From assembly GCA_016193465.1 (NCBI GenBank), contig JACPSE010000130.1, forward strand, positions 1-38,887: DNA of 38,887 bases, given 5' to 3'. This stretch comes from Deltaproteobacteria bacterium (lineage in GTDB: Bacteria > Desulfobacterota > Binatia > UBA9968). Of the stretch, positions 8,534 through 15,744 are shown in pieces; the stretch's first letter is position 1, and each line of letters begins with the position of its first letter. The notes below the pieces were generated by a model. That model made no database searches and was not told the DNA's origin. It saw only the letters and a list, made by a program, of their open reading frames with translations. Position numbers and translations under genes: made by a program.

Positions 8534-10011
8534 TTCTTTCCGGCGATGCGCCCGGTTACAGCACCCCGTGTAAGCCCGGTGCCGCCGGGGTAATTGTAAT
8601 AGAAAAACCCGGCGGTCAACTCTCCGGCCGCATAAAGGCCCGGGATGGGCCGATCCAGCCGGTTAAGTACCTCGCAACGGGGGTTGATCTTCAGGCCGCC
8701 ATAGGTGAATGTCAGCCCGCAGGTGGTGGCATACGCCAGAAAGGGTGGTGTATCAATCTTTTGCGCCCAGTTGGATTTCGGGGGATAGACTTCTTTTGTC
8801 CCTTTACCGTCGTGGATCACTTCGTTGAAAGGACGGTCCTCCATGACGCCGTCGTTGAACTCCTGAACGGTCTGCATCAGGACAGTCGAGTTGAGCTCGA
8901 GCATCTCGGCTAGCTCAGCGATGGAGTTGGCCGACACGGGTGTCGCCCCTTCATAGTCCAGGCGACCGAGAGGCCCCTTGACCTTAGCGTCAAAGATCTG
9001 GTAAGCGATGCCGCCTGGCTGTTTGAGGATCTCCGCCCCTATTTTTGCGTAGGTATAAGCACGAAAATCCTCGCCCTCGTCCAGAAAACGACGGCCTTCG
9101 GTATTGACCATGATCCCAAGGGTCCAGCCGTAGCGCTGTGTTGCATGGCGCCGGCTGCCCAGGTCGAAGAACGCCGCCTCATAGTCGTTCGCATCGGCGT
9201 CGATGGGCGTCGCGTGACCGCCGCTATAGTGGCCGAACGGCTGCGCCCCGATCTCTAACGCCATCTTGATTCCGTCTCCCGTGTTGTACTTGGTGCCCCG
9301 CACCTTGGCCAGATCCCAGCCGCTTCCCAGGTACTGAGCACGCAGGTCGGGGCTCGCCTGGAAGCCGCCGGCAGCAAGAACCACGCCTTTGCAGCGGATC
9401 TCCACGAGCCCTTCGGGGTTCTGAGCAACTACGCCACAGACCCAATTCCTGTCGTCGGTGATGAGACGAATGGCCGCGGTCTCGAACCGGACGTTGATTC
9501 CCCTCTGCTGGAGGATGCGATACCACATATTGACCAGCCCAGCGCCTCCATCTTTGGCACGAAGGAACTCACAGCCATGATGGAAGCGAAGGCGTCCGCC
9601 TTCCGGATTTGCAGCGCTGTACTGGATCTCCCAGTGGATGCCTAATTCTCGCATCCACAGAACCGTGGGGTAAGACTCGTTCACCAACAGTGCCGCCAGC
9701 TCGGGCACTGCCTTTCCCCGGGTCACGCGCATCACGTCCGCGTAAAAATCGTCCTTGGTGTAGGGAACGAGGTCAATCTTCTGCCATTCGCTTTCTGGCA
9801 CGTCCGGTAAGAGAGGTTTTGCGTCAGGTATACCATTGTATGTGTGGCGAAACCGAGCACCGGCGGTGTACCACGAATTCCCGCCTTTCTTGCCTTCCGG
9901 AGCCTTTTCCAGGACTAAAACCTTGGCCCCGGCATCATGGGCGGCAACTGCCGCCGCCTGGGCTGCATTCCCCAACCCGACTACAACCACGTCGTAGTTC
10001 ACCGTTTCCAC
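8476..10011 (-). CDS. TcuA-like FAD-dependent dehydrogenase (fumarate reductase flavoprotein family)
   Basis: An FAD-binding oxidoreductase of about 511 residues in the succinate dehydrogenase/fumarate reductase flavoprotein family, most like tricarballylate dehydrogenase TcuA. TcuA desaturates a CH-CH bond next to carboxylates. The dinucleotide fold is seen in YDVVVVGLGNAAQAAAVAA, followed by GGNSWYTAGARFR. The C-terminal FAD motifs are GLYAAGELTAG and YPGGTGLTRGAVTGRIAG. An AGGAGG site lies 7 nt before the GTG at 10011 and 4 nt before a TTG at 10014; I prefer the GTG. The last 18-19 codons (8476-8533) lie in the direct repeat and are a frame-shifted reading of the thiamine-enzyme 3' end, so the natural C terminus has been replaced. 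It diverges from the leuC-like gene. Confidence 0.85.
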   Translation of the reverse strand: METVNYDVVVVGLGNAAQAAAVAAHDAGAKVLVLEKAPEGKKGGNSWYTAGARFRHTYNGIPDAKPLLPDVPESEWQKIDLVPYTKDDFYADVMRVTRGKAVPELAALLVNESYPTVLWMRELGIHWEIQYSAANPEGGRLRFHHGCEFLRAKDGGAGLVNMWYRILQQRGINVRFETAAIRLITDDRNWVCGVVAQNPEGLVEIRCKGVVLAAGGFQASPDLRAQYLGSGWDLAKVRGTKYNTGDGIKMALEIGAQPFGHYSGGHATPIDADANDYEAAFFDLGSRRHATQRYGWTLGIMVNTEGRRFLDEGEDFRAYTYAKIGAEILKQPGGIAYQIFDAKVKGPLGRLDYEGATPVSANSIAELAEMLELNSTVLMQTVQEFNDGVMEDRPFNEVIHDGKGTKEVYPPKSNWAQKIDTPPFLAYATTCGLTFTYGGLKINPRCEVLNRLDRPIPGLYAAGELTAGFFYYNYPGGTGLTRGAVTGRIAGKNAAARLKTELSGLDWKGPK

Positions 10012-10153
10012 CAATTTTCCTCCTTCGAGATCCGTATCATTCTGCTCGTGAAAGTGTCAAGTGTTTGTAGGCTATTGTAATGCAAGTTGGGAAGTAGTAA
10101 TTTGCCCTGCGCCAGAGAAAAGTTAGGCAGAATTTTCAAGCGGGGGTGAGGTC

Positions 10154-11434
10154 GTGAGCCAAACCATGGCGGAGAAGCTCTTGTCCCGGCATAACCTAGC
10201 TGGGGTCCCGGTGAAAGCCGGGGATATTGTTGAGGCCAGGATTGATGGCGCGATGAGTCACTACAACTTCGTCGAGCCGGTGCACCAACTGGCGGTGCAG
10301 GCGGGCTTCCCGGAGGGCTTGCCGCGGGTGTGGGACCCAGATCGGATCTTTATCTTGCTGGACCACCACCAGCCGGCCCTCAGTCAGGAGCTGGCTGATG
10401 CAAACCAACTCATGCGCCGGCACGTAGAGCGGTTAGGCATCAAGTGCTTTCATGATGCCGAGCCGGGCATCGCTCACCAGATGATGGCTGACTACGGCCT
10501 GGCGCGTCCCGGTGAGTTGGTGGTGGGGAATGACTCGCACACTATTAGCTACGGTGCACTTAACGTTGGGAGCACCGGGATCTCCAGGGTAGACACGCTC
10601 TATGTGCTTCTGTTCGGTGAGCTGTGGTTCCAGGTGCCGAATTCAGTGAAGGTTGTCTTGGAGGGCCATCACCCTAACTACCCCATTGCCAAAGACATCA
10701 TTCTCTACCTGGCGGGCAAATACGGTGACGATTTTGCGGGAAGCATGTCCGTTGAGTACACTGGCTCCCTTGTTCCCCAGCTCAGCATTGCTAGCCGGAT
10801 GTGCCTCTCCGCCCACGGAGTGGAGGTTGGGGCCAAGTTTGCCTTATTCCCGGCTGACGAGAGGACTCGCGAATTTCTCCGGGGTCGCACAGATAAGCCT
10901 TACGAACCCTTGGAGGCCGACCCGGACGCCGAGTACGAAAAAGAGATCGTACTGAATGTAGACGAGATGCCCTTCATGGTAGCCAAGCCCCACCAGTTCG
11001 GCAACGTGGCCCCCGTGGATGAGGTGACAGGAATCAAAATTGTCCAGGCGCAGATCGGCTCTTGTGCCAATGGCCGCTTCGAGGACATTGAGATTGCAGC
11101 CCGGATACTTAAGGGTCGCAAGGTGGCAAAGGGGGTGCGCTTTATCATCTCACCCGCTTCCCAACAGGTTTATCTCCAATGTCTAAAGGCGGGGTTAGTG
11201 GAGTGGCTCGTGGAGGCGGGCGCTCAGGTTGTGACCCCGGGGTGCGGCGTCTGCCAGCCGAAGGTCGGGTTCCTTTCCGATGGAGAGGTTTGTATCACCG
11301 CAACCACACGGAACTATAAAGGGCGAAAGGGCAGCCTGAATGCCGAAATCTATCTTGCCGGTCCGCTCACCGTTGCCGCTGCAGCGGTGGCCGGAGAGAT
11401 CGTGAACCCAAGGGAGGTGTTCCGTGAGCTTTGA
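10154..11434 (+). CDS. LeuC-like large subunit of an aconitase-family hydro-lyase
   Basis: A 426-residue large subunit of the isopropylmalate isomerase/homoaconitase branch, which dehydrates and rehydrates hydroxy di- or tricarboxylates on a 4Fe-4S cluster. The three cluster cysteines are Cys304 (IGSCANGRFED), Cys364 and Cys367 (GCGVCQP). The active-site segment GNDSHTISYGALNVGSTGIS is at 125-144. The start is a GTG after a GGTGAGG ribosome site, and its 3' end overlaps the small-subunit gene by 11 nt. No leuA or leuB is present, and the neighbours are a TcuA-like dehydrogenase and a lyase-family gene. Catabolic use, such as hydration of an aconitate-like or dimethylmaleate-like product, is more plausible than leucine synthesis. 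The substrate is inference. Confidence 0.88.
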   Translation: MSQTMAEKLLSRHNLAGVPVKAGDIVEARIDGAMSHYNFVEPVHQLAVQAGFPEGLPRVWDPDRIFILLDHHQPALSQELADANQLMRRHVERLGIKCFHDAEPGIAHQMMADYGLARPGELVVGNDSHTISYGALNVGSTGISRVDTLYVLLFGELWFQVPNSVKVVLEGHHPNYPIAKDIILYLAGKYGDDFAGSMSVEYTGSLVPQLSIASRMCLSAHGVEVGAKFALFPADERTREFLRGRTDKPYEPLEADPDAEYEKEIVLNVDEMPFMVAKPHQFGNVAPVDEVTGIKIVQAQIGSCANGRFEDIEIAARILKGRKVAKGVRFIISPASQQVYLQCLKAGLVEWLVEAGAQVVTPGCGVCQPKVGFLSDGEVCITATTRNYKGRKGSLNAEIYLAGPLTVAAAAVAGEIVNPREVFREL

Positions 11435-11936
11435 TCTGAACCAGGTGATACGGGGTCGCGTCTGGAAATTCGGAGACTCGGTGGATACCGATGCCATCAA
11501 CCCCTATTACCTGTATCCCACTATGGAGGAATTGAAGAAGCACACGATGGAGTCGTATCGGCCGGAGTTTCCCAAGGAGGTCAAACCAGGGGACATCCTG
11601 GTGGCGGGGCGGAACTTTGGTTGCGGCTCTAGTCGTCCGGGTCTGGTGCTTCGTGAGGTAGGTATCGCGGCTGTTGTGGTGGAGTCCGTGTCCCGCTTAT
11701 TCTTGCGCAACAACATCTCCCGGGCCATGCCGATCTTTATGGCCCCAGGAGTGTCGGGCATTGTAAAGGATGGAGAGACCCTGGAGGTTGACTACGCGCA
11801 GGGGCTTGTGCGGAACCCTGCTACGGGCGCCAGCGTGGCGTTGCGCAAATTCCCGCCCTTGATTGAGAAAATTTTTCAAAGCGGCGGGCTCCTGGAGTTT
11901 GCTCGCCAGCGCTATTTGGCTGAGACAGCGCGGTAG
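11424..11936 (+). CDS. LeuD-like small subunit of an aconitase-family hydro-lyase
   Basis: A 170-residue swivel-domain partner of the preceding large subunit. Hallmarks are DTDAINPYY at 21-29, the substrate-loop sequence YLYP at 29-32, and the active-site loop GCGSSRP at 66-72. Family members usually read GSSRE there, so Pro replaces the Glu. Translation starts at a GTG inside the last codons of the large-subunit gene, which implies coupling and equal synthesis. The length matches the bacterial/archaeal LeuD2-type small subunits of about 165 residues. The altered loop and the setting argue for a substrate other than isopropylmalate. Confidence 0.87.
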   Translation: MSFDLNQVIRGRVWKFGDSVDTDAINPYYLYPTMEELKKHTMESYRPEFPKEVKPGDILVAGRNFGCGSSRPGLVLREVGIAAVVVESVSRLFLRNNISRAMPIFMAPGVSGIVKDGETLEVDYAQGLVRNPATGASVALRKFPPLIEKIFQSGGLLEFARQRYLAETAR

Positions 11937-11974
11937 TTATATAGAGAGCGCCAGCATCTTGGGGAGGCATCCTG

Positions 11975-12895
11975 ATGACTCAGCCTACGACTAAACTCAA
12001 AAAGCTACTTCATCGCAAAGATAAAGTCCTCGCCGTTCTGGGGGCGCCCAATGCCTTTCATGCGAGAATCATGGAAGCTAGCGGGGTCGAAGCCTGTTTT
12101 GTCGGAACCAACATCACTGGAGGAAACCATACCGGTCTGCCAGACCTGGGTGTGTTATCAATGTCGGAATGCGTGGAAATCGGAAAATGGATCGCCCGCA
12201 GTGTCAAGATTCCAGTCATTCTGGACGGCGATACCGGCCACGGCGGGATCATGGCTGTGCGCCGCTTAGTGCAAGAGTGCATTGATGCTGGCCTCGCGGG
12301 CCTGCGGCTCGACGATCAGCCGTTGGAGCAAAAACGTCGCACCCTTTCAGCGGGTATCGCAATCGTCTCTCGTGAAGAGGCCGTGGCGCGGTATCGGACG
12401 GCAGTGGATATGAAGGACGAGTTAGACCCCGATTTTGTCATCATGAGCCAGTGCTATGCGCGCGACGCGATTGGGGGCGGGTTGGCTGAGACCTTAAAGC
12501 GGCTGCGGCTCTACGAGAAAGAGGCTGGCGTGGACTGGGTGCAATTTGAGGCGCCTCACTCGATTGAGGAGATCAAGCAAGCACGCAAAGTGGTTAAAGG
12601 TTTTTTTTCCGCCATGAAGGGTCGTCTCCCCCGGGCCTTGACATTGGAAGAACACAAGGCTTTGGGGTTGAATGCCGCCTGGTACACTTTTCTTCCCGAC
12701 TACGTGATCAAGGCTGCCGCGTGGTCTTTCTTACGAGAGTTTCAAAGGAAGGGGATTGCGGCCTGGTATGAGTTTGTCGACAAGAGCCCTGATACTCCTT
12801 TTACGGGTGGCAAGGCGTGGGAATGGGAGGCGGCCGGCCTGGCAAAGCTGGCAGAGTTAGAGGCTAAATATTTTTCCAAGAAGAAACGGAGGTAG
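11975..12895 (+). CDS. Isocitrate-lyase/PEP-mutase family enzyme lacking the catalytic Cys motif
   Basis: A 306-residue TIM-barrel enzyme of the isocitrate lyase/PEP mutase superfamily, which makes or breaks C-C or C-P bonds next to carboxylates with Mg2+. The metal-binding DGDTGHG is at 84-90 and the LDDQ at 112-115. Where methylisocitrate and isocitrate lyases have K-R-C-G-H, this protein reads K-R-R-T-L (120-124), so the acid/base cysteine is absent. Superfamily members without it include decarboxylases and mutases. A GGGGAGG ribosome site precedes the ATG. It follows the leuD-like gene by 38 nt and precedes the binding-protein gene by 5 nt. It probably acts on the product of the hydro-lyase, as a lyase or an oxaloacetate-decarboxylase-like enzyme. 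Confidence 0.85.
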   Translation: MTQPTTKLKKLLHRKDKVLAVLGAPNAFHARIMEASGVEACFVGTNITGGNHTGLPDLGVLSMSECVEIGKWIARSVKIPVILDGDTGHGGIMAVRRLVQECIDAGLAGLRLDDQPLEQKRRTLSAGIAIVSREEAVARYRTAVDMKDELDPDFVIMSQCYARDAIGGGLAETLKRLRLYEKEAGVDWVQFEAPHSIEEIKQARKVVKGFFSAMKGRLPRALTLEEHKALGLNAAWYTFLPDYVIKAAAWSFLREFQRKGIAAWYEFVDKSPDTPFTGGKAWEWEAAGLAKLAELEAKYFSKKKRR

Positions 12896-12900
12896 AGTGT

Positions 12901-13929
12901 ATGAAAAAGACAATCTTTTTTCTATTCGTTTTTTTCCTGGCTGTTTCGAGAGTTGAAGCTCAGACCGATTTCTATAAGGGGAAGCAAGTGAAAATCGTGG
13001 TCGGGGCTGCTGCAGGCGCGGTTAGTGATCTGTATGCCCGTACCGTTGCCCAATATTTGCCTAAGCACATTCCCGGCAATCCAGATATGATTGTGCAGAA
13101 TATGCCTGGCGGGGGCAATGTTATCGCGGCTAACTACGTTTACAGCATTGCCAAGCCCGACGGACTCACCCTCGGGGCATTTCTGCCAGCCGTCTATTTC
13201 GAACAACTTCGCGGGCGCAAAGAAGTTCAGTTTGACTGGGCCAAGTTTGCCTGGATCGGTTCGCCCGAGGAAAACGACGAGGTACTGTCCGTAAGGTCAG
13301 ACACGCCCTATAAGACTCTGGCGGATATCCGCAAAGCCAGCGAGCCGCCGCGGTGCGGCTCCACAGGAATTGGATCCTCGACCTATTATTTTCCGAAGCT
13401 CTTGGAGGATGTGTTCGGCGTGAAATTTAACGTCGTCACCGGCTACCCAGGGGGGCGCGAGCTGGATTTGGCAATAGAGAGGAATGAGGTTCAATGCCGT
13501 GGCGGGACCATCAACGCTCTGTTCGGTCGCGACCCCTCACGGACGTGGGCTAAGACCGGATTCATTCGGATGCTTGTCCAGGGAGGGGCAAAACGGGATC
13601 ACAGGCTACCTGATACGCCTACGATCTGGGAGCTGATGAAGACGGAGAAGATCCCCGAGGCTAGCAGGTCGGTTGCTACGGTAATCCTTTCTCCAGGTAC
13701 TTTCGGTCGGCCAATAGTGGGAACCCCGGGTATTCCTGCGGATCGGATCACGGTTTTGCGCGAGGCCTACGCAAAGATGCTGCAAGATCCAGAGTTTTTA
13801 GCAGATGCTAAAAAAAGGCAGTGGGAAATAAATCCGATCAGTGGCGAAAGGTTGGAAGCCCTGGCAAAGGAAGTGATTAACCAGCCGCCAGAAGTCATCG
13901 AGCGGATGAAAAAAATCTTAGGGAAATGA
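12901..13929 (+). CDS. Tripartite tricarboxylate transporter substrate-binding protein (TctC/Bug type)
   Basis: A 342-residue periplasmic receptor of the TctC/Bug family, which presents carboxylates to a TctA/TctB membrane pair. Residues 1-21 are a signal peptide (KKTIFFLFVFFLAVSRVEA). The mature part opens with FYKGKQVKIVVGAAAGAVSDLYARTVA as a strand-loop-helix, followed by MPGGGNVIAANYVY near 69-82, both characteristic of the family. The AGGTAG ribosome site overlaps the preceding stop codon, so it is co-transcribed with the lyase. No TctA or TctB gene is in the window. Its place in the cassette suggests uptake of the di- or tricarboxylate that the flavoprotein and hydro-lyase process. Confidence 0.83.
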   Translation: MKKTIFFLFVFFLAVSRVEAQTDFYKGKQVKIVVGAAAGAVSDLYARTVAQYLPKHIPGNPDMIVQNMPGGGNVIAANYVYSIAKPDGLTLGAFLPAVYFEQLRGRKEVQFDWAKFAWIGSPEENDEVLSVRSDTPYKTLADIRKASEPPRCGSTGIGSSTYYFPKLLEDVFGVKFNVVTGYPGGRELDLAIERNEVQCRGGTINALFGRDPSRTWAKTGFIRMLVQGGAKRDHRLPDTPTIWELMKTEKIPEASRSVATVILSPGTFGRPIVGTPGIPADRITVLREAYAKMLQDPEFLADAKKRQWEINPISGERLEALAKEVINQPPEVIERMKKILGK

Positions 13930-13936
13930 AGATCCC

Positions 13937-13962
13937 GCGGTGGAAGATGGCACCGCTCTTTT
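13937..13962 (+). terminator. Possible intrinsic terminator
   Basis: GCGGTG (13937-13942) pairs with CACCGC (13951-13956) across an 8-nt loop, followed by TCTTTT. It starts 8 nt after the binding-protein stop codon. The stem is only six pairs and the T-tract short, so it may be partial. The next gene begins after a 129-nt gap. Confidence 0.35.
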
Positions 13963-14058
13963 CCCAATCTCACTCCTAGCAGGAAGATTCCACTTATAGC
14001 CTCTTAGCGAACCTCTAAGAAGGCCATTTGGAGTTCACAGAGAAAGGGGAGAGTCGTG

Positions 14059-15408
14059 ATGGCGACTGCGCAAGGTCCGACAGCGCGGTTCTGTGAGTGG
14101 GCGTGCTCTACCAGCTATCAGGACCTGCCTGAGGAGGTGCGCAAGGAAACGGTGACCCTCCTCTATGACATGGTGGGGGGGCTTATTGCCTGCTCTACCC
14201 TGCCTACCTGTCTGCCGGTTGTGGAGTTGGTGAAGGCCCTTGGGGGACGCCAGGAGTGCAGCATCGTGGGGCATCCAGTGAAGACGTCGGTGTTGCATGC
14301 CGCCCTAGCTAACGGCACCATCGGTCACGGTGATGAGGTGGATCCTACCGGGCAAAGAGGCACCGGCCACTTTGCTGCCGTGACGGTGCCCACGGCCTTA
14401 TGCATGGGCCAGTATGTGGGTGCCTCCGGCCCTGAGTTTCTGAGAGCTCTGGCTGTGGGCTCCGAGATGGCGGCCCGCACGATCAGCATCCTGCTTCACG
14501 CCGTGGATCACGCACGGCGAAACTTCGCTGACACTGTGGGTGCCGCGATGGGAGCCGCGGTCACCGCCGGTCTCCTCCTGGGGCTGGACGCTCGTCAAAT
14601 GGAGCACGCGCTCGGGTTAGCAGCTTGCCACGCCTGTGGGCTGAACTCCGTGTACCACGATCCCACCCACGACTCTAAGTCTCTCCAGCGCGGTGCAGCG
14701 GCCTATGGGGGCACTTTGGCTGCCCTGCTGGCCCGGCGAGGGTTTCACGGGCCTCCCGAGGTCTTAACTCAGGAGCACGGCCTCTTTGATGCCTTCGCCG
14801 GTGCCGCCGATTTGGGGAAACATGTAGTGGAGGAGTTGGGGGAAACCTACCTGATGCGGCAGGTTGCCTACAAGAGGTTTCCCGTGGGGGGCCCGAACCA
14901 GCCGGCGCTCTGGGCGTTCTTGCAGATTATGAAAAAACACAAAATCCGGGCTCAGGATATTGATTGCGTGGAGGTAAGTCTCTCCCGGGGCGCCTTTCAT
15001 ACGGTGACCACTCTGGAGCACCCGTCGGTTCATATGCCCACGGTTCTTTCCCTGGCAGCGGTCTTCGGGGATGTGACATTTCAGCACATCCATGAAGAGC
15101 GTTACTCTCAGGACCCGCACGTGGGAGCCTTCAAGGAGCGCGTCACGCTCCTGCCCCAGCCGGGGTTGGCAACTCCAGGACAGCGCCTCGATATCCAGCT
15201 CCGGGTGCTGACCCGGGGAGGGAGTGTACTCACCCAGGAGACGGGCTATCCCCTGATGGATGAGGAGGAATTGCGGCAGAAGTTCCGTGCGCTGGCAGGC
15301 TTGCGGGCAACGCAAGAGAAAGTGCTAGAATTGGAACAGAAGCTCAAAGGCATCGAGAGGGTGGATAACGTGGCGCCCCTGGTCAGTGAGCTTGAGATGG
15401 CATCCTGA
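14059..15408 (+). CDS. MmgE/PrpD family protein
   Basis: This roughly 449-residue protein belongs to the MmgE/PrpD family, whose characterised members dehydrate 2-methylcitrate or isomerise related acids such as aconitate. Family features are the all-helical first domain (SYQDLPEEVRKETVTLLYDMVGGLIACS), ANGTIGHGDEVDP near 82-94, and the KRFPVGGPNQPALWAFLQIMKK region near 275. A GGGGAG ribosome site lies 7 nt before the ATG at 14059; a GTG directly upstream is a poorer start. It ends the cassette bounded by the 229-bp repeats. With the hydro-lyase it could handle isomers of the same tri- or dicarboxylate. The specific reaction is not readable from sequence. Confidence 0.83.
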   Translation: MATAQGPTARFCEWACSTSYQDLPEEVRKETVTLLYDMVGGLIACSTLPTCLPVVELVKALGGRQECSIVGHPVKTSVLHAALANGTIGHGDEVDPTGQRGTGHFAAVTVPTALCMGQYVGASGPEFLRALAVGSEMAARTISILLHAVDHARRNFADTVGAAMGAAVTAGLLLGLDARQMEHALGLAACHACGLNSVYHDPTHDSKSLQRGAAAYGGTLAALLARRGFHGPPEVLTQEHGLFDAFAGAADLGKHVVEELGETYLMRQVAYKRFPVGGPNQPALWAFLQIMKKHKIRAQDIDCVEVSLSRGAFHTVTTLEHPSVHMPTVLSLAAVFGDVTFQHIHEERYSQDPHVGAFKERVTLLPQPGLATPGQRLDIQLRVLTRGGSVLTQETGYPLMDEEELRQKFRALAGLRATQEKVLELEQKLKGIERVDNVAPLVSELEMAS

Positions 15409-15515
15409 TCGCCCGAAGATACTGATGCCCGACCGTAGAACAATTCAACATAGGACACTTTATCAATATAGTACCTAAAAGCAGTTACAATGACAGTTTG
15501 GTGTGGCAATTCCTT

Positions 15516-15744
15516 TTTTGTGAATCTCAACTCTTTAACGGTTTTGCATGATGACATCTAAAAGGACCGGCCGTCCAGTGTCCTTTAGCGCTCGCAGCGC
15601 TCTTTTTAAGGCGTCGCCGAGCTCTCCAGGCTCAGTCACAGGCCCGAAGCTCTGGATATCGTACGCCTGAGCCAGGGTGGCGAAGTTTACTTCGGGCCTT
15701 TCCAATCGAATCCCGACAGTTCGGTTTTCAACCGGGCGGTGGCG
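15516..15744. repeat. 229-bp direct repeat, right copy (in functional gene)
   Basis: This partner of 8305-8533 spans the intact 3' end of the thiamine-diphosphate enzyme gene and 19 nt beyond its stop codon. Because the full gene continues from it, this copy is the original and the left one is the duplicate. Recombination between the two would remove 7,211 bp and leave this gene intact. Confidence 0.95.
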
